NCBI RefSeq assembly: GCF_014651635.1
Contig: NZ_BMXG01000007.1
Location: forward strand, 1 to 64,000
DNA length: 64,000 bases
Source of the DNA: Cerasicoccus arenae
Lineage (GTDB): Bacteria > Verrucomicrobiota > Verrucomicrobiia > Opitutales > Cerasicoccaceae
Direction of reading: 5' to 3'
The translations under genes and the position numbers were made by a program. How positions within the stretch are numbered: position 1 is the stretch's first letter; every line of letters begins with the position of its first letter. Under the pieces are notes generated by a model. That model had not been told where the DNA came from and made no database searches. It saw only the letters and a program-made list of their open reading frames with translations. Shown piece after piece: positions 7,473 to 16,125 of this stretch.

Positions 7473-9647
7473 ATGAACGTATCTGCCAAGTTGACCAACG
7501 GCCTGTTGGTTTATGAAAGATACCGGCTTAAGCGATTGCTCGGGCGCGGCGGTATGGGCGTTGTCTGGCTGGCCCATGATATTGAGCTCGAAAAAGACAT
7601 CGCACTGAAATTCCTATCCGAAAATCTACTTTACGACAGCAGCGCAATTAGGGATTTGAAGAAAGAGACTCGACGTGGGATGGAACTCTCTCACCCAAAC
7701 ATTATCCGAGTTTACGGTTTCTTCACGTCAGATTCTACAGCTGCCGTTGCGATGGAATACGTAGAGGGCAATAATCTCTCGAGCCTTCGCGACACACGTC
7801 CAGGTAGCTTTTTCGAGGTCGATGAACTTGCGGGCTGGACTCTGGAGCTTTGTTCAGCGCTGCATTATGCACACTCTCATGCGGAAATTGTGCACCGTGA
7901 TCTTAAGCCAGCTAACTTGATGATCGACCACAAGAACCGTCTCAAGGTTGCGGACTTCGGTATTTCAGCTAGCTTGACTGACGCGCATACACGTTTAACT
8001 GGCGCTGCTGGAGGGCTAAGAGGAACGATGCTATACATGGGGCCACAGCAGCTACTTGGGCAGCGTCCTTGCATTTCTCACGACATCTACGGCCTTGGGG
8101 CTACACTCTATGATTTGCTCACTGGTAAGCCCGTTTTTTATTCCGGCGATGTGAGCCTGCAGATCAGGGAAGCGATACCGCCCACGATTGCCGCACGCCG
8201 CGCAGAATTAGGATTGAATGCTGGTGAAATCCCAGCCCAATGGGAGGAAACCATTGCCGCTTGCCTGTCCAAAGAGGCTTCTCTCCGGCCCCGTAATGCA
8301 GCCGAAGTCATCAATCGGCTCTGTTTACAGGATGCGACTAGTAGGAGTGATTCAGCATTTCCTTTTTCTCTAGGTTTGGTTCAGACAGCTTCCAACGCGG
8401 TTGTTTCCGAACCAACTATCCACGAGCCGCCAGTTCCGCTCACGCTCATTCATAAACCGGTAGATCAGGATTACGCTAAGTTGCGCGATACTCGTGCAGG
8501 TGCCGGTGGCCAAATAGTAACGCCAAAGCACACTGGATTTTGGGTGTTAGTGATGGTCTTGATGATAATTTGTTTTGTTATCGTTGGCGGGGGAGTCGCG
8601 TATTTCGCCTTCCAGCATGGCCGTAATCAGGCGCAAACCCAAATCAAAGAACTACCTGACAAAGTCGCTATTGCTAGCACCAAAACGACTTCTAACGCGG
8701 CACCCAGCCAGATTCCGCCTGGCTTAGCTGATGCAGCAGAGGGTGACGGTACTCTCTTGGATGGAGGACCACGTCGCGCGCTTGATGCCGGTGGAATAAG
8801 GCCGCGAGTGGAGGGGGGGGGACAATTTCGCTCAAACGAACCCCGGAATCTTGGTCAGCCGGGGGGGGGGAGATCTCGGCAACGAGTTGTATCGTCTGTC
8901 ATTCATAATGAGCCGCGTTCTGGTAATGATTTTCAATTATCAGAAATTGGATTGGTATTTTCCTGGGCTCCACCGGCGAGGTTTAGCATTGGTTTGCCGC
9001 AGCATGGGCAAACTCCTGACTCAGATATGAATGAGTCGATGATAGTAGGCTTTCCGCAAGGCTTTTGGATAGGTCGCAAGGAAGTCACACAGGAGGAATA
9101 TGAGCGTGTGGTAGGCAGCAATCCGAGCCGATTTATTGAAACGCCGAATGCGCCCGTTGAAAATGTTTCGTGGTTCGAGGCAATGGATTTTTGTGACAAG
9201 CTCAATGCGCAGTATGCCGATATCATCCCAGATGGGTATCGCTTCTCACTGCCTACCCAAGCGCAGTTTGAATACGCCTCTTTGGCAGGGGAATTAGGCT
9301 TTTTCAGTCGCAACCAGTTGGATGATTATTCTTGGGGCATGCATTCCAGAGTGGATCGGCCACAAGTTGGGGGCCAATTGAAAGCAAATCCTTACGAGCT
9401 CTATGATATGAACGGCAATGTTGCGGAATGGTGCTTGGACTGGTATTCACCATCATTCCCGAGTGAGGAAATTCCCAATTGGGCGGGGCCGGAAACGGGT
9501 GAATGCCGTGTCGTTAAGGGCGGTCATATTCACGATGATCACGCACTACGTGCGTTTGAGCGTATGGCCGTCGATCCCAATGAGCACAATGATTTAATCG
9601 GCTTTCGCGTAGCTCTTATCCCAATCAATTCTCAGCATAAAAAGTAA
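7473..9647 (+). CDS. Hanks-type Ser/Thr kinase with membrane segment and C-terminal FGE-like domain
   Basis: Cytoplasmic kinase domain (about residues 15-290): glycine loop L-G-R-G-G-M-G, lysine in A-L-K, H-R-D-L-K-P-A-N and D-F-G are all present, so it should be active. A single membrane helix (roughly 356-380) leads through a low-complexity Gly/Arg-rich linker to a formylglycine-generating-enzyme/SUMF1-type domain (about 490-720, with G-R-K-E-V-T and M-N-G-N-V-A-E-W). The paired cysteines used by real FGE enzymes are missing: the R-V-V-K-G-G-H region has His/Asp instead, so this is probably a binding or sensor domain. The linker contains G9 and G10 runs. ATG 7473 is preferred over an in-frame TTG at 7440. 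The kinase-FGE layout resembles Chlamydia Pkn1. Confidence 0.88.
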   Translation: MNVSAKLTNGLLVYERYRLKRLLGRGGMGVVWLAHDIELEKDIALKFLSENLLYDSSAIRDLKKETRRGMELSHPNIIRVYGFFTSDSTAAVAMEYVEGNNLSSLRDTRPGSFFEVDELAGWTLELCSALHYAHSHAEIVHRDLKPANLMIDHKNRLKVADFGISASLTDAHTRLTGAAGGLRGTMLYMGPQQLLGQRPCISHDIYGLGATLYDLLTGKPVFYSGDVSLQIREAIPPTIAARRAELGLNAGEIPAQWEETIAACLSKEASLRPRNAAEVINRLCLQDATSRSDSAFPFSLGLVQTASNAVVSEPTIHEPPVPLTLIHKPVDQDYAKLRDTRAGAGGQIVTPKHTGFWVLVMVLMIICFVIVGGGVAYFAFQHGRNQAQTQIKELPDKVAIASTKTTSNAAPSQIPPGLADAAEGDGTLLDGGPRRALDAGGIRPRVEGGGQFRSNEPRNLGQPGGGRSRQRVVSSVIHNEPRSGNDFQLSEIGLVFSWAPPARFSIGLPQHGQTPDSDMNESMIVGFPQGFWIGRKEVTQEEYERVVGSNPSRFIETPNAPVENVSWFEAMDFCDKLNAQYADIIPDGYRFSLPTQAQFEYASLAGELGFFSRNQLDDYSWGMHSRVDRPQVGGQLKANPYELYDMNGNVAEWCLDWYSPSFPSEEIPNWAGPETGECRVVKGGHIHDDHALRAFERMAVDPNEHNDLIGFRVALIPINSQHKK
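8813..8821. repeat. G9 tract in the kinase linker
   Basis: Nine G encoding Gly-Gly-Gly in the linker between the membrane helix and the FGE-like domain of the kinase. It lies 39 bases before a second, longer G run in the same linker; a slip here would shift the frame of the C-terminal domain. Confidence 0.9.
8861..8870. repeat. G10 tract in the kinase linker
   Basis: Ten G encoding three glycines in the same linker as the G9 run. Opposite one-base slips in the two tracts would restore the frame and change only the 16-18 residues between them. Confidence 0.9.
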
Positions 9648-9661
9648 TTTTTCTCTATATC

Positions 9662-9994
9662 ATGAGCAACTCACAACATCAAGACTCTACGGCTATTGAA
9701 CCCGGCTTGAAGGTCACGGTCGAAGGCAAGACATACTTGGCGAACGCTGGCGATGTCCTTGGGCGCGAAGGCACCGTGGCCAAAGACGTTTTTTATTTCA
9801 TCAAGACGGTTTCCCGCATTCATGTTAAGATTAGCAAGCAGGAAGGTCGCTGGTTCATTACGGTGCCAAAATCCGTTAACAATTCCACTAAATTGGACGG
9901 TGTTGAAGTTGTGCGTGATGTCCCACAAAAAATTGTCGGCACACGCATTCTTAAAATGTCCGAGAGCTGCGTGGTCACTCTTGAAGCTGACTAG
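9662..9994 (+). CDS. FHA-domain phosphothreonine-binding protein
   Basis: 110 residues, almost entirely one forkhead-associated fold. It has G-R-E-G-T-V (the loop with the conserved Gly-Arg), S-R-I-H-V-K-I (the Ser-x-x-His phosphothreonine site), then N-S-T-K-L-D-G, the Asn-x-x-x-L-x-G end of the family. FHA domains bind phosphothreonine peptides. The gene starts 15 bases after the kinase stop, so it is very likely the phospho-reader of that kinase or one of its substrates. Its TAG shares the palindrome CTAG (9991-9994) with the stop of the convergent oxidoreductase gene. Confidence 0.85.
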   Translation: MSNSQHQDSTAIEPGLKVTVEGKTYLANAGDVLGREGTVAKDVFYFIKTVSRIHVKISKQEGRWFITVPKSVNNSTKLDGVEVVRDVPQKIVGTRILKMSESCVVTLEAD

Positions 9995-11091
9995 GCCTTG
10001 CTTCTGGCTTTAAGTGCTGCCTCGTAGGCTGAGGAGTCGAGGGGCAGCTCGACGGGTTGTTGTGTAAAGGTCGAGTAAAGCATTGCGTTGGCCAGCTCCA
10101 CTGAATGAATGCCTTCGACAGCAGGGGCAATTAATGGTTCACCATGAAGAATCGCTGCGGCAAAGTTACGCAGTATTCCGACATGGCCACTGCTTCCTTC
10201 TCCCATCGGTATGGTAATTTCCCAGTGCTCGGGCTTCTTAAATGAATGAGTCGCTGTGCGAGAGTGCTCAGAAACGGGCATTTCAGTGCGCTCAAATTTA
10301 AAAACCCCGTTTTCGATTACGACTCGACCACGGTCTGCAGCGACCTCAAGACGATTGACACCAGGTGCTTCGCCAGTGCTGGTAATGAAAACACCGGTCG
10401 CGCCATCGGGGTATTCGAGTAGCGCGGTGACAGCGTCCTCGACTTCAATGTCATGGAAGCGTCCAAATTGGCACAGAGCGGTGATTTTTTTCGGCATGCC
10501 AAAAAGCCATTGCAGGAGGTCCAAATTGTGTGGGCATTGGTTAAGCAAAACGCCACCGCCTTCGCCCCCCCAGGTTGCACGCCATTCGCCGGAGCCGTAG
10601 TAAGCACTAGTCCGATACCAGTCAGTGATGATCCAGTTGACGCGTTGGATCGTGCCCAACTCCCTGGATTGGATCATCTTACGCAGCTTGCCGTAATGCG
10701 GATTGCCGCGCTGGTTAAACATAGCCCCGAAGACAATGCTACGATCCTTCCATGCACTGATAAGGCGCTCGCAGTCGGCCTTGTGTACCGAGATGGGTTT
10801 CTCGACCATGACATGTAAACCGCGCTCCAGCGCAGCAATACCCAATGGAGTATGGCTGTAGTGTGGCGTGGCAATGAGGACAGCGTCCACGGTGCCGGAT
10901 TCCATCATTTCGATCGCGTCGGAGAAGTTTTTTACGTCGTCTCCATAACCTTGCAGGCGTTCTTGTACGCGGTCAGCGATCGCGGCCAAGCGCATGCCGG
11001 GGACTTTGCCTTCAAGTATATTACGGGCGTGGGCGACACCCATGCCGCCCATGCCAATAATACCGAGGCGAACCGTGCTTTGCTCTTTCAT
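9991..11091 (-). CDS. Gfo/Idh/MocA-family NAD(P)-dependent oxidoreductase
   Basis: N-terminal Rossmann fold with G-I-I-G-M-G-G-M-G (nucleotide binding), the hallmark V-E-K-P-I motif, and the C-terminal substrate-binding beta-sheet domain with N-Q-C-P-H-N-L-D, which supplies the usual His/Asp. Relatives oxidise or reduce sugars, inositols or sugar acids. The ATG at 11091 gives 366 residues and follows the mannosidase stop by only four bases (GAGAG just upstream), so the two are translationally coupled. This implies it handles a sugar released by the mannosidase. The substrate cannot be read from the sequence. Confidence 0.9.
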   Translation of the reverse strand: MKEQSTVRLGIIGMGGMGVAHARNILEGKVPGMRLAAIADRVQERLQGYGDDVKNFSDAIEMMESGTVDAVLIATPHYSHTPLGIAALERGLHVMVEKPISVHKADCERLISAWKDRSIVFGAMFNQRGNPHYGKLRKMIQSRELGTIQRVNWIITDWYRTSAYYGSGEWRATWGGEGGGVLLNQCPHNLDLLQWLFGMPKKITALCQFGRFHDIEVEDAVTALLEYPDGATGVFITSTGEAPGVNRLEVAADRGRVVIENGVFKFERTEMPVSEHSRTATHSFKKPEHWEITIPMGEGSSGHVGILRNFAAAILHGEPLIAPAVEGIHSVELANAMLYSTFTQQPVELPLDSSAYEAALKARSKA

Positions 11092-11095
11092 CTCT

Positions 11096-13600
11096 CTAAT
11101 CACTGTAACTGTCGCGATAGGAATAGATGGACAATGCTTGGCGGACCTGAGCAATTGTCATTGTTTCCAATGGACGTAGTGTTACGGTCTTGGTTTCGCC
11201 GGGGAAGATGTCGAAGAAGTTATCGCTAAACCTGTGTGGAATGGCGTCCGCAAGATTTAAGTAAACTTGGTATGCAATCTGGTCGCTCGTCAGCGTAATC
11301 TGAAACTGACCACCTGCTGCCTTGGATACCTTGGCCTTGATTTTTGGGTGATGGAATTCCAAGCGCTTGGGTGAAGTGAGCGTCGTCGTGTTTACACTCA
11401 TTTCGCCATCTTCGGAGGATAGACGGGTGCGGATAATCAAGTCGTTTCGTCCGTTGGAATCTAACCAAGAGGAAACATCGAGTTTCTTGCGGCGAACCGC
11501 TTTATCCGGAGTTAGCGTGATGGATTTGGTTTCCTCAGTCAGTATTTCATTCATGCCGATGGACCAGACTTGCCAGGTCAGCTCTGCCTTGCATCGCTTC
11601 GGGCCATCGAAAACCGTATGGATTTCTACTGCGGTAGTGTCGTTATAGACGGTATTGGAGCTGCTGTGCATTTCCTCTTTGCCCAGCCATTTCACAGAGA
11701 CGAGCCCCGGTGCAAAAAAGCGTTTTGCAGCGTATTGGAGAGCTTTCCAACGACCACCATAGTCTATACTGGACCATGATGCGACTGGCCAGCAATCGTT
11801 GATCTGCCAGAAAAGCGCACCCATCGTGCGGGGCATATTACGACGCATATGCTCAATGCCATAACGTAGGCAAAAGGCTTGCATGACTTGTGACAGATAG
11901 ACCGTAGCAGCGTAGTCCTTGGGGAAACGGTAGAGCTCCGCTACGTAGTGGAAAATAATCTGATTACCACCACCGTTCTTTTGGTGGTTATCCATTTCCG
12001 GCCCAAAGAGATTACTGCTCTCGGTGAAGGTACGCGCCGTTTCCACATGTGGGTATGCCTGCATACCAAATTCCGAAAAGAAACGATGAGGTTGCTCTTC
12101 ATAGGCTGAGTAATGTCTGCGCGAATGCCAAACTCCCCAGAAATGCACGTCGCCAGATTCTGGGTTGGCGGTGTCGCCATAAGTGTCGTCGGGGTTGTGC
12201 TCCGAAGTTGGGATATAATCTGCGCCGGGTAAATGCTTGGCCAAGGCATTCGGTAGGATTTCGTGAAATACTTTTTCGTATGCGCGCCGGACCTTCTTGT
12301 TGCTCAGCAACAATTGCCGGTCGAGCTGGACAATCTCATTATTGCCGCACCACAATGCGATATGAGCGTAATTACGGAGCCGACGCACTTGGCAGTCAGC
12401 TTCAGCACGCACTTGTTTGAGGAACGCAGCATCTCCAGGATAAGCCGCGCAGGCGAACATGAAGTCCTGCCAAATCATCAACCCACGCTCAAGGCAGCCC
12501 TCGTAAAACGATTCAAGTTCGTAGATGCCGCCACCCCAAACGCGCAGCATGTTCATGTTGGCGTCCACTGCGGAGTCCAGAAGGTCGTCAATAAGTGCCT
12601 CGCCTTCGTTGACGAAACTGTGGGCAGGAATCCAATTGGCACCCTTGGCAAAAATGGGGCGACCATTGACAAGAAACTGGAAACTCGTGCCCCACTCGTC
12701 GGGATGTTGGTCGAGCTTGATCTCGCACAGAGCAACACGCTGCGTACGCTGATCAAGCAGAGTATCCCCATCCCACAAATCTATTTGGAGTTCGTACAAG
12801 GGCTGTTCGCCATAGCCGCTGGGCTGCCAGATTTTCGGCTGCTTCACGGTGAGTTCCAAGGTATCACCGAGCGCAGATTCTGTTTCGCCGATGAGTGTGC
12901 CCTGATAGCTGAGGCTCGCAGTGATGCTATGACGGGCATTGCGACGCACGGTCTGAGCATCGACTTTTACGGTGCATTGTTTCGCATCGTGGATCTGCGT
13001 TACGAGATGGTCTGTTAGTCGGTTGCTGGACCAAGCTTCGAGGCGGATCGGGCGCCAGATGCCGCTTGATGCGAGGCGTGGGCCCCAGTCCCAGCCAAAT
13101 GAACACTGCTGCTTACGCAGTTCAGTTCGGCCGCCGATCTTGTCACAAGAAATTGGTTTAGGATTTGGATCACGTGCCCGAATGGCGTCCCATGGATTGG
13201 CAAAATCAATTTCCAGCAGGTTCTCCCCAGAATGTAAGAGCGCCTTTACCGGAAAGCGATGGCTAACAAACATGTTCTCAGTTTTCGCGATAACTTGGCC
13301 GTTGAGCTTGACCGTTGCCATGGTATCGAGCCCCTCGGCAACGAGGTCCACGACGTCCTCAGCCAAGAGGGCCTCACTGACGATAAAACTCGCGCGATAT
13401 TGCCAATCAGTCTGCTCGATCCAAAGCAGATCTTCTTCATTGGTTCCGTAGAACGGATCTGGGATTAGCTCATGGCGATACAGATCGCTATGAACACAGC
13501 CAGGCACTTGGGCGTCATGCCAAGTGTCGGAATCTACATCGCGGAATTTCCAGTTTTGGTGAAGGTCGAGTATTTGAGGCAGCGAGGTGTCTTTATCCAT
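11096..13600 (-). CDS. Glycoside hydrolase family 2 beta-mannosidase
   Basis: 834-residue GH2 enzyme that removes terminal beta-mannosyl residues. The N-terminal jelly-roll opens with the beta-mannosidase pattern (W-K-F-R-D, V-P-G-C-V-H-S-D-L, D-P-F-Y-G). Immunoglobulin-like middle domains and the TIM barrel follow. The acid/base is Glu422 in W-C-G-N-N-E and the nucleophile Glu510 in F-F-S-E-F-G-M-Q. R-V-W-G-G-G-I-Y, typical of the family, is at 353-360. No signal peptide is visible, so it should act in the cytoplasm on imported oligosaccharides, which fits the sugar importer nearby. Coupled by a 4-base gap to the Gfo/Idh gene. Confidence 0.93.
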   Translation of the reverse strand: MDKDTSLPQILDLHQNWKFRDVDSDTWHDAQVPGCVHSDLYRHELIPDPFYGTNEEDLLWIEQTDWQYRASFIVSEALLAEDVVDLVAEGLDTMATVKLNGQVIAKTENMFVSHRFPVKALLHSGENLLEIDFANPWDAIRARDPNPKPISCDKIGGRTELRKQQCSFGWDWGPRLASSGIWRPIRLEAWSSNRLTDHLVTQIHDAKQCTVKVDAQTVRRNARHSITASLSYQGTLIGETESALGDTLELTVKQPKIWQPSGYGEQPLYELQIDLWDGDTLLDQRTQRVALCEIKLDQHPDEWGTSFQFLVNGRPIFAKGANWIPAHSFVNEGEALIDDLLDSAVDANMNMLRVWGGGIYELESFYEGCLERGLMIWQDFMFACAAYPGDAAFLKQVRAEADCQVRRLRNYAHIALWCGNNEIVQLDRQLLLSNKKVRRAYEKVFHEILPNALAKHLPGADYIPTSEHNPDDTYGDTANPESGDVHFWGVWHSRRHYSAYEEQPHRFFSEFGMQAYPHVETARTFTESSNLFGPEMDNHQKNGGGNQIIFHYVAELYRFPKDYAATVYLSQVMQAFCLRYGIEHMRRNMPRTMGALFWQINDCWPVASWSSIDYGGRWKALQYAAKRFFAPGLVSVKWLGKEEMHSSSNTVYNDTTAVEIHTVFDGPKRCKAELTWQVWSIGMNEILTEETKSITLTPDKAVRRKKLDVSSWLDSNGRNDLIIRTRLSSEDGEMSVNTTTLTSPKRLEFHHPKIKAKVSKAAGGQFQITLTSDQIAYQVYLNLADAIPHRFSDNFFDIFPGETKTVTLRPLETMTIAQVRQALSIYSYRDSYSD

Positions 13601-13693
13601 ATACGAGGCAAACTAGCACGTCCCCCCGGTTGTCGGGCGAGCGCAAAATGAGTTTAATTGAAGCACTAAAAATTGGCAGACGGGCTACCTCTA

Positions 13694-14737
13694 TTATGCA
13701 GGCTCCTGGAGAATGTCGTCAATTTGCTCGAGTTCTGAATCGCTAAGTGGTCCAGCATCAAGTGACTTGGCACAGTCAATAACCTGTTGTGGGCGGCTTG
13801 CCCCAATCAACACACTGGTCGTTTCCGGATGACGGAGCACCCAAGCCAGCGCAAGCTGAGCCAGTGTTTGACCACGCGCTGAAGCGACCTCATTGAGTGC
13901 GCGAAGCTGGGCCTGTAGGGCAGGGGTAATATTATCGGCCTTTAAGAAAGTACTGCTGCTGCCAGCACGGGAATCCTTTGGCACATCTTTCAGATACTTG
14001 CCAGTCAGAAGGCCGCCAGCGAGCGGGCTGAAGATGATCGTGCCAACGCCATCTGCTCCGTTTGTCCGTAAAAGTGCATCCCGGTTTTCGCGGCTAAGCA
14101 TACTGTAGCTGAACTGGTGGATGATTGGCGTGGCCCAGCCATGACGACGGCAAAGCTCGACGACTTGGCGAGCATGCTCAGGGGCATAATAATTAGAAAT
14201 ACCAGTATAGAGCGCCCGCCCGCTTTTGACGAGATAGTCAAGCGCAGCAAGCGTTTCTTCCAGAGGCGTGTTGGGATCTGGCCGATGGTGGTAGAAAATG
14301 TCGACATAGTCTAATTTTAGCCGTTTGAGCGATTGATCGCAGGAGCTGACAATATATTTGCGGGAACCTCCATCACCATAGGGGCCTGCCCACATACCAT
14401 AGCCTGCCTTGGTAGAGATAATTAGCTCATCCCGATAGCCAGCAAAGTCCTGCTTGATAATTTTCCCGCAACGCTCTTCGGCGGAGCCGGGGGGGGGGCC
14501 GTAATTGTTGGCCAGGTCAAAATGTGTGATGCCAAGATCGAATGCCGTGAAGAGCATCTGACGGCAATTCTCATTGATAGAGGCCTCATTGGTGCTCTGT
14601 AAGGAGTCCGTACCCGGTGCGCCAAAATTATGCCAGGCACCGAGACTAACGGCAGGAAGCTTCAAGCCAGAGTGACCACTATGGCGAAACCAGTTGCCGG
14701 CTTGAGAGTAACGTTTATCGGAAGGAGAATAACTCAT
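13694..14737 (-). CDS. Aldo/keto reductase of the YghZ (glyceraldehyde 3-phosphate reductase) group
   Basis: 347 residues, an alpha/beta barrel. N-N-Y-G-P-P-P-G-S-A-E-E-R carries the catalytic tyrosine and is diagnostic for the YghZ/AKR14 group. S-T-K-A-G-Y-G supplies the lysine, F-Y-H-H-R-P the histidine, and G-A-S-R-P-Q the NADPH phosphate-binding region. E. coli YghZ reduces L-glyceraldehyde 3-phosphate and methylglyoxal. The Pro-Pro-Pro is encoded by a C10 run (14489-14498). It lies 93 bases downstream-facing from the mannosidase start on the same strand and may be part of the carbohydrate locus. Confidence 0.9.
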   Translation of the reverse strand: MSYSPSDKRYSQAGNWFRHSGHSGLKLPAVSLGAWHNFGAPGTDSLQSTNEASINENCRQMLFTAFDLGITHFDLANNYGPPPGSAEERCGKIIKQDFAGYRDELIISTKAGYGMWAGPYGDGGSRKYIVSSCDQSLKRLKLDYVDIFYHHRPDPNTPLEETLAALDYLVKSGRALYTGISNYYAPEHARQVVELCRRHGWATPIIHQFSYSMLSRENRDALLRTNGADGVGTIIFSPLAGGLLTGKYLKDVPKDSRAGSSSTFLKADNITPALQAQLRALNEVASARGQTLAQLALAWVLRHPETTSVLIGASRPQQVIDCAKSLDAGPLSDSELEQIDDILQEPA

Positions 14738-15212
14738 TGGGCGTTAGTAAGCAGATACTGGAGCGTTTGGCGAAACTTCTGAGTAAATTTCTGATTTTTT
14801 TATAAATGACTGTCAGCTGCCACTATAGATCATTCACTATCTGGACTAGTTCAATGTTCATGAGGTCAAGTCCTTCTTATTGGACGTATTTTCCGTTCTT
14901 CTGAGTGTTCCCCCGTCTAATAAATTCGCTGCGCTAGGCATTGATCGTCAGTGCCATTTTGCTCGCCATCGCTCAAGTTGTCCGCGCTTGGTGTTTTCGT
15001 TAATTAATATCGAAATCTAAGGAGTGATCAAGGCGGCGAGATTGATATTAAAGACAAAAGTCATATTTGATCACCTGATGTCTTTGATTTTTGATCGGTC
15101 CAGGAAACATGCTCTTTCGTAAGAAAGTGCTCGCTCCTTAAAAAATTTGGAACAATTTTTACGTCGACAATGCAAAGGACATTGTCCTGATTGTCTGTTT
15201 TTAACCCCTTAA
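14738..15212. promoter_or_regulatory. Regulatory region between the aldo/keto reductase and the sugar ABC operon
   Basis: 475 bases with no credible gene, between divergent genes. It contains several inverted repeats: AATATC..AATCT (15007-15019) against AGATTGATATT (15040-15050), and GTGATCA (15025-15031) against TGATCAC (15068-15074). A third TGATC lies shortly after, and GACAATG/CATTGTC is nearer the operon. The density of palindromes suggests binding sites for a sugar-responsive repressor or activator, although no regulator gene is present nearby. Confidence 0.5.
15165..15188 (+). promoter_or_regulatory. Candidate operator 25 bases before the ABC-importer operon
   Basis: GACAATG (15166-15172) and CATTGTC (15180-15186) are a perfect inverted repeat with a 7-base spacer. 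The overlapping AGGAC-ATT-GTCCT (15176-15188) is a second palindrome. The position just upstream of the first gene start (15213) fits repressor binding or a leader hairpin. Which protein would bind is unknown. Confidence 0.4.
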
Positions 15213-16124
15213 ATGATTCCCCGTATATCCATTTACAAATTACTGTATAAATCGCTAGTCATTGGAGTGATTGCTAGTTGTTTCGCCGGATGTGGTTCAC
15301 CAGATGACCCTACAGGCGAAGCGTTGCTGACGCCTACAGAGAAAGGTCTGTCCGCGTTGAAAATGTTTGATTACGACGAGGCTTATCAACAGCTGAGCAA
15401 AGTGCAACCGACGCTTGCACCGACCGATCCGCAATGGCTTGAGGTGACATTTGCCTACGCCTTGGCCAGTTGGCATCGCCCGCCGCCAAATCAACGAAAT
15501 ATAGATCAAGCAGCACAGCTCTTTAATGAGATGATTAATGCGAAAGTCTCAGAGGAATGGAAAACTCGAGCCCAACTTTCACTCGCTCGCATTTACGAAG
15601 TAGATGATTATATAGGCGACAAGGTTGACCTAGCTAAAGCTCGTGAAATCTATCGCCAAGTGCAAAACCGTTACCCCACTGGAGACTTCGGCTATCAGGC
15701 GTCTTTACGCTTAGCACAAACGTATGTGCAGGAGCTAGAACCCAAAGCAATCGAACAGGGTATAGACATTGTCAGAGAGCAAATCGCACGTGACCCCGAG
15801 AGTCCTTGGGCCGCCGTTGCTTATCAATTTTTGGGCGATATCTACATCCAAGCCAATGGGGATGCCGCCGCTGCACTGAAAGCTTATCAGATGGCTGAGA
15901 AGATTGGTTTTTCGAACAATTCCCGAACCGATGCTTATCTTTGGCGCATGGCTGGGTGGGCGAAGCAGATTGGGGAAGAGCCGGAGGCCGTTCGCCTATG
16001 GACGCACATAGTTGAAGAATTTCCTCGCAGTCCGTATGGCACGCTTTCACGGGACAATGTACGCGAGTATGCGCTGCAGTATCCAGAAAAAGGCATTACT
16101 GCCCCAGAACTAAAGACTTGGTAG
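15213..16124 (+). CDS. TPR-repeat lipoprotein of the sugar ABC operon
   Basis: 303 residues. A basic N terminus and hydrophobic stretch (9-22) end in the lipobox F-A-G-C, with Cys27 as the lipidation site. The rest is helical with repeated pairs resembling tetratricopeptide repeats (A-L-K-M-F-D-Y-D-E-A-Y; Q-A-A-Q-L-F-N-E-M; A-R-E-I-Y-R-Q-V; A-L-K-A-Y-Q-M-A), similar to YbgF/BamD-type periplasmic scaffolds. It is the first gene of the importer operon, one base before the binding-protein gene. I infer that it docks the importer or its substrate at a membrane. A lipoprotein of this type is unusual in a sugar ABC operon. Confidence 0.82.
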   Translation: MIPRISIYKLLYKSLVIGVIASCFAGCGSPDDPTGEALLTPTEKGLSALKMFDYDEAYQQLSKVQPTLAPTDPQWLEVTFAYALASWHRPPPNQRNIDQAAQLFNEMINAKVSEEWKTRAQLSLARIYEVDDYIGDKVDLAKAREIYRQVQNRYPTGDFGYQASLRLAQTYVQELEPKAIEQGIDIVREQIARDPESPWAAVAYQFLGDIYIQANGDAAAALKAYQMAEKIGFSNNSRTDAYLWRMAGWAKQIGEEPEAVRLWTHIVEEFPRSPYGTLSRDNVREYALQYPEKGITAPELKTW

Positions 16125-16125
16125 T

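Noticed and set aside
8813-8870. Frameshift or sequencing error in the kinase gene at the G runs
   Set aside because: The frame remains open and the downstream FGE-like domain is fully readable, so the lengths shown keep the gene intact.
8910-9647. FGE-like domain as the maturase for the sulfatase in this window
   Set aside because: The cysteine pair required for formylglycine formation is replaced by other residues, and the domain is fused to a kinase.
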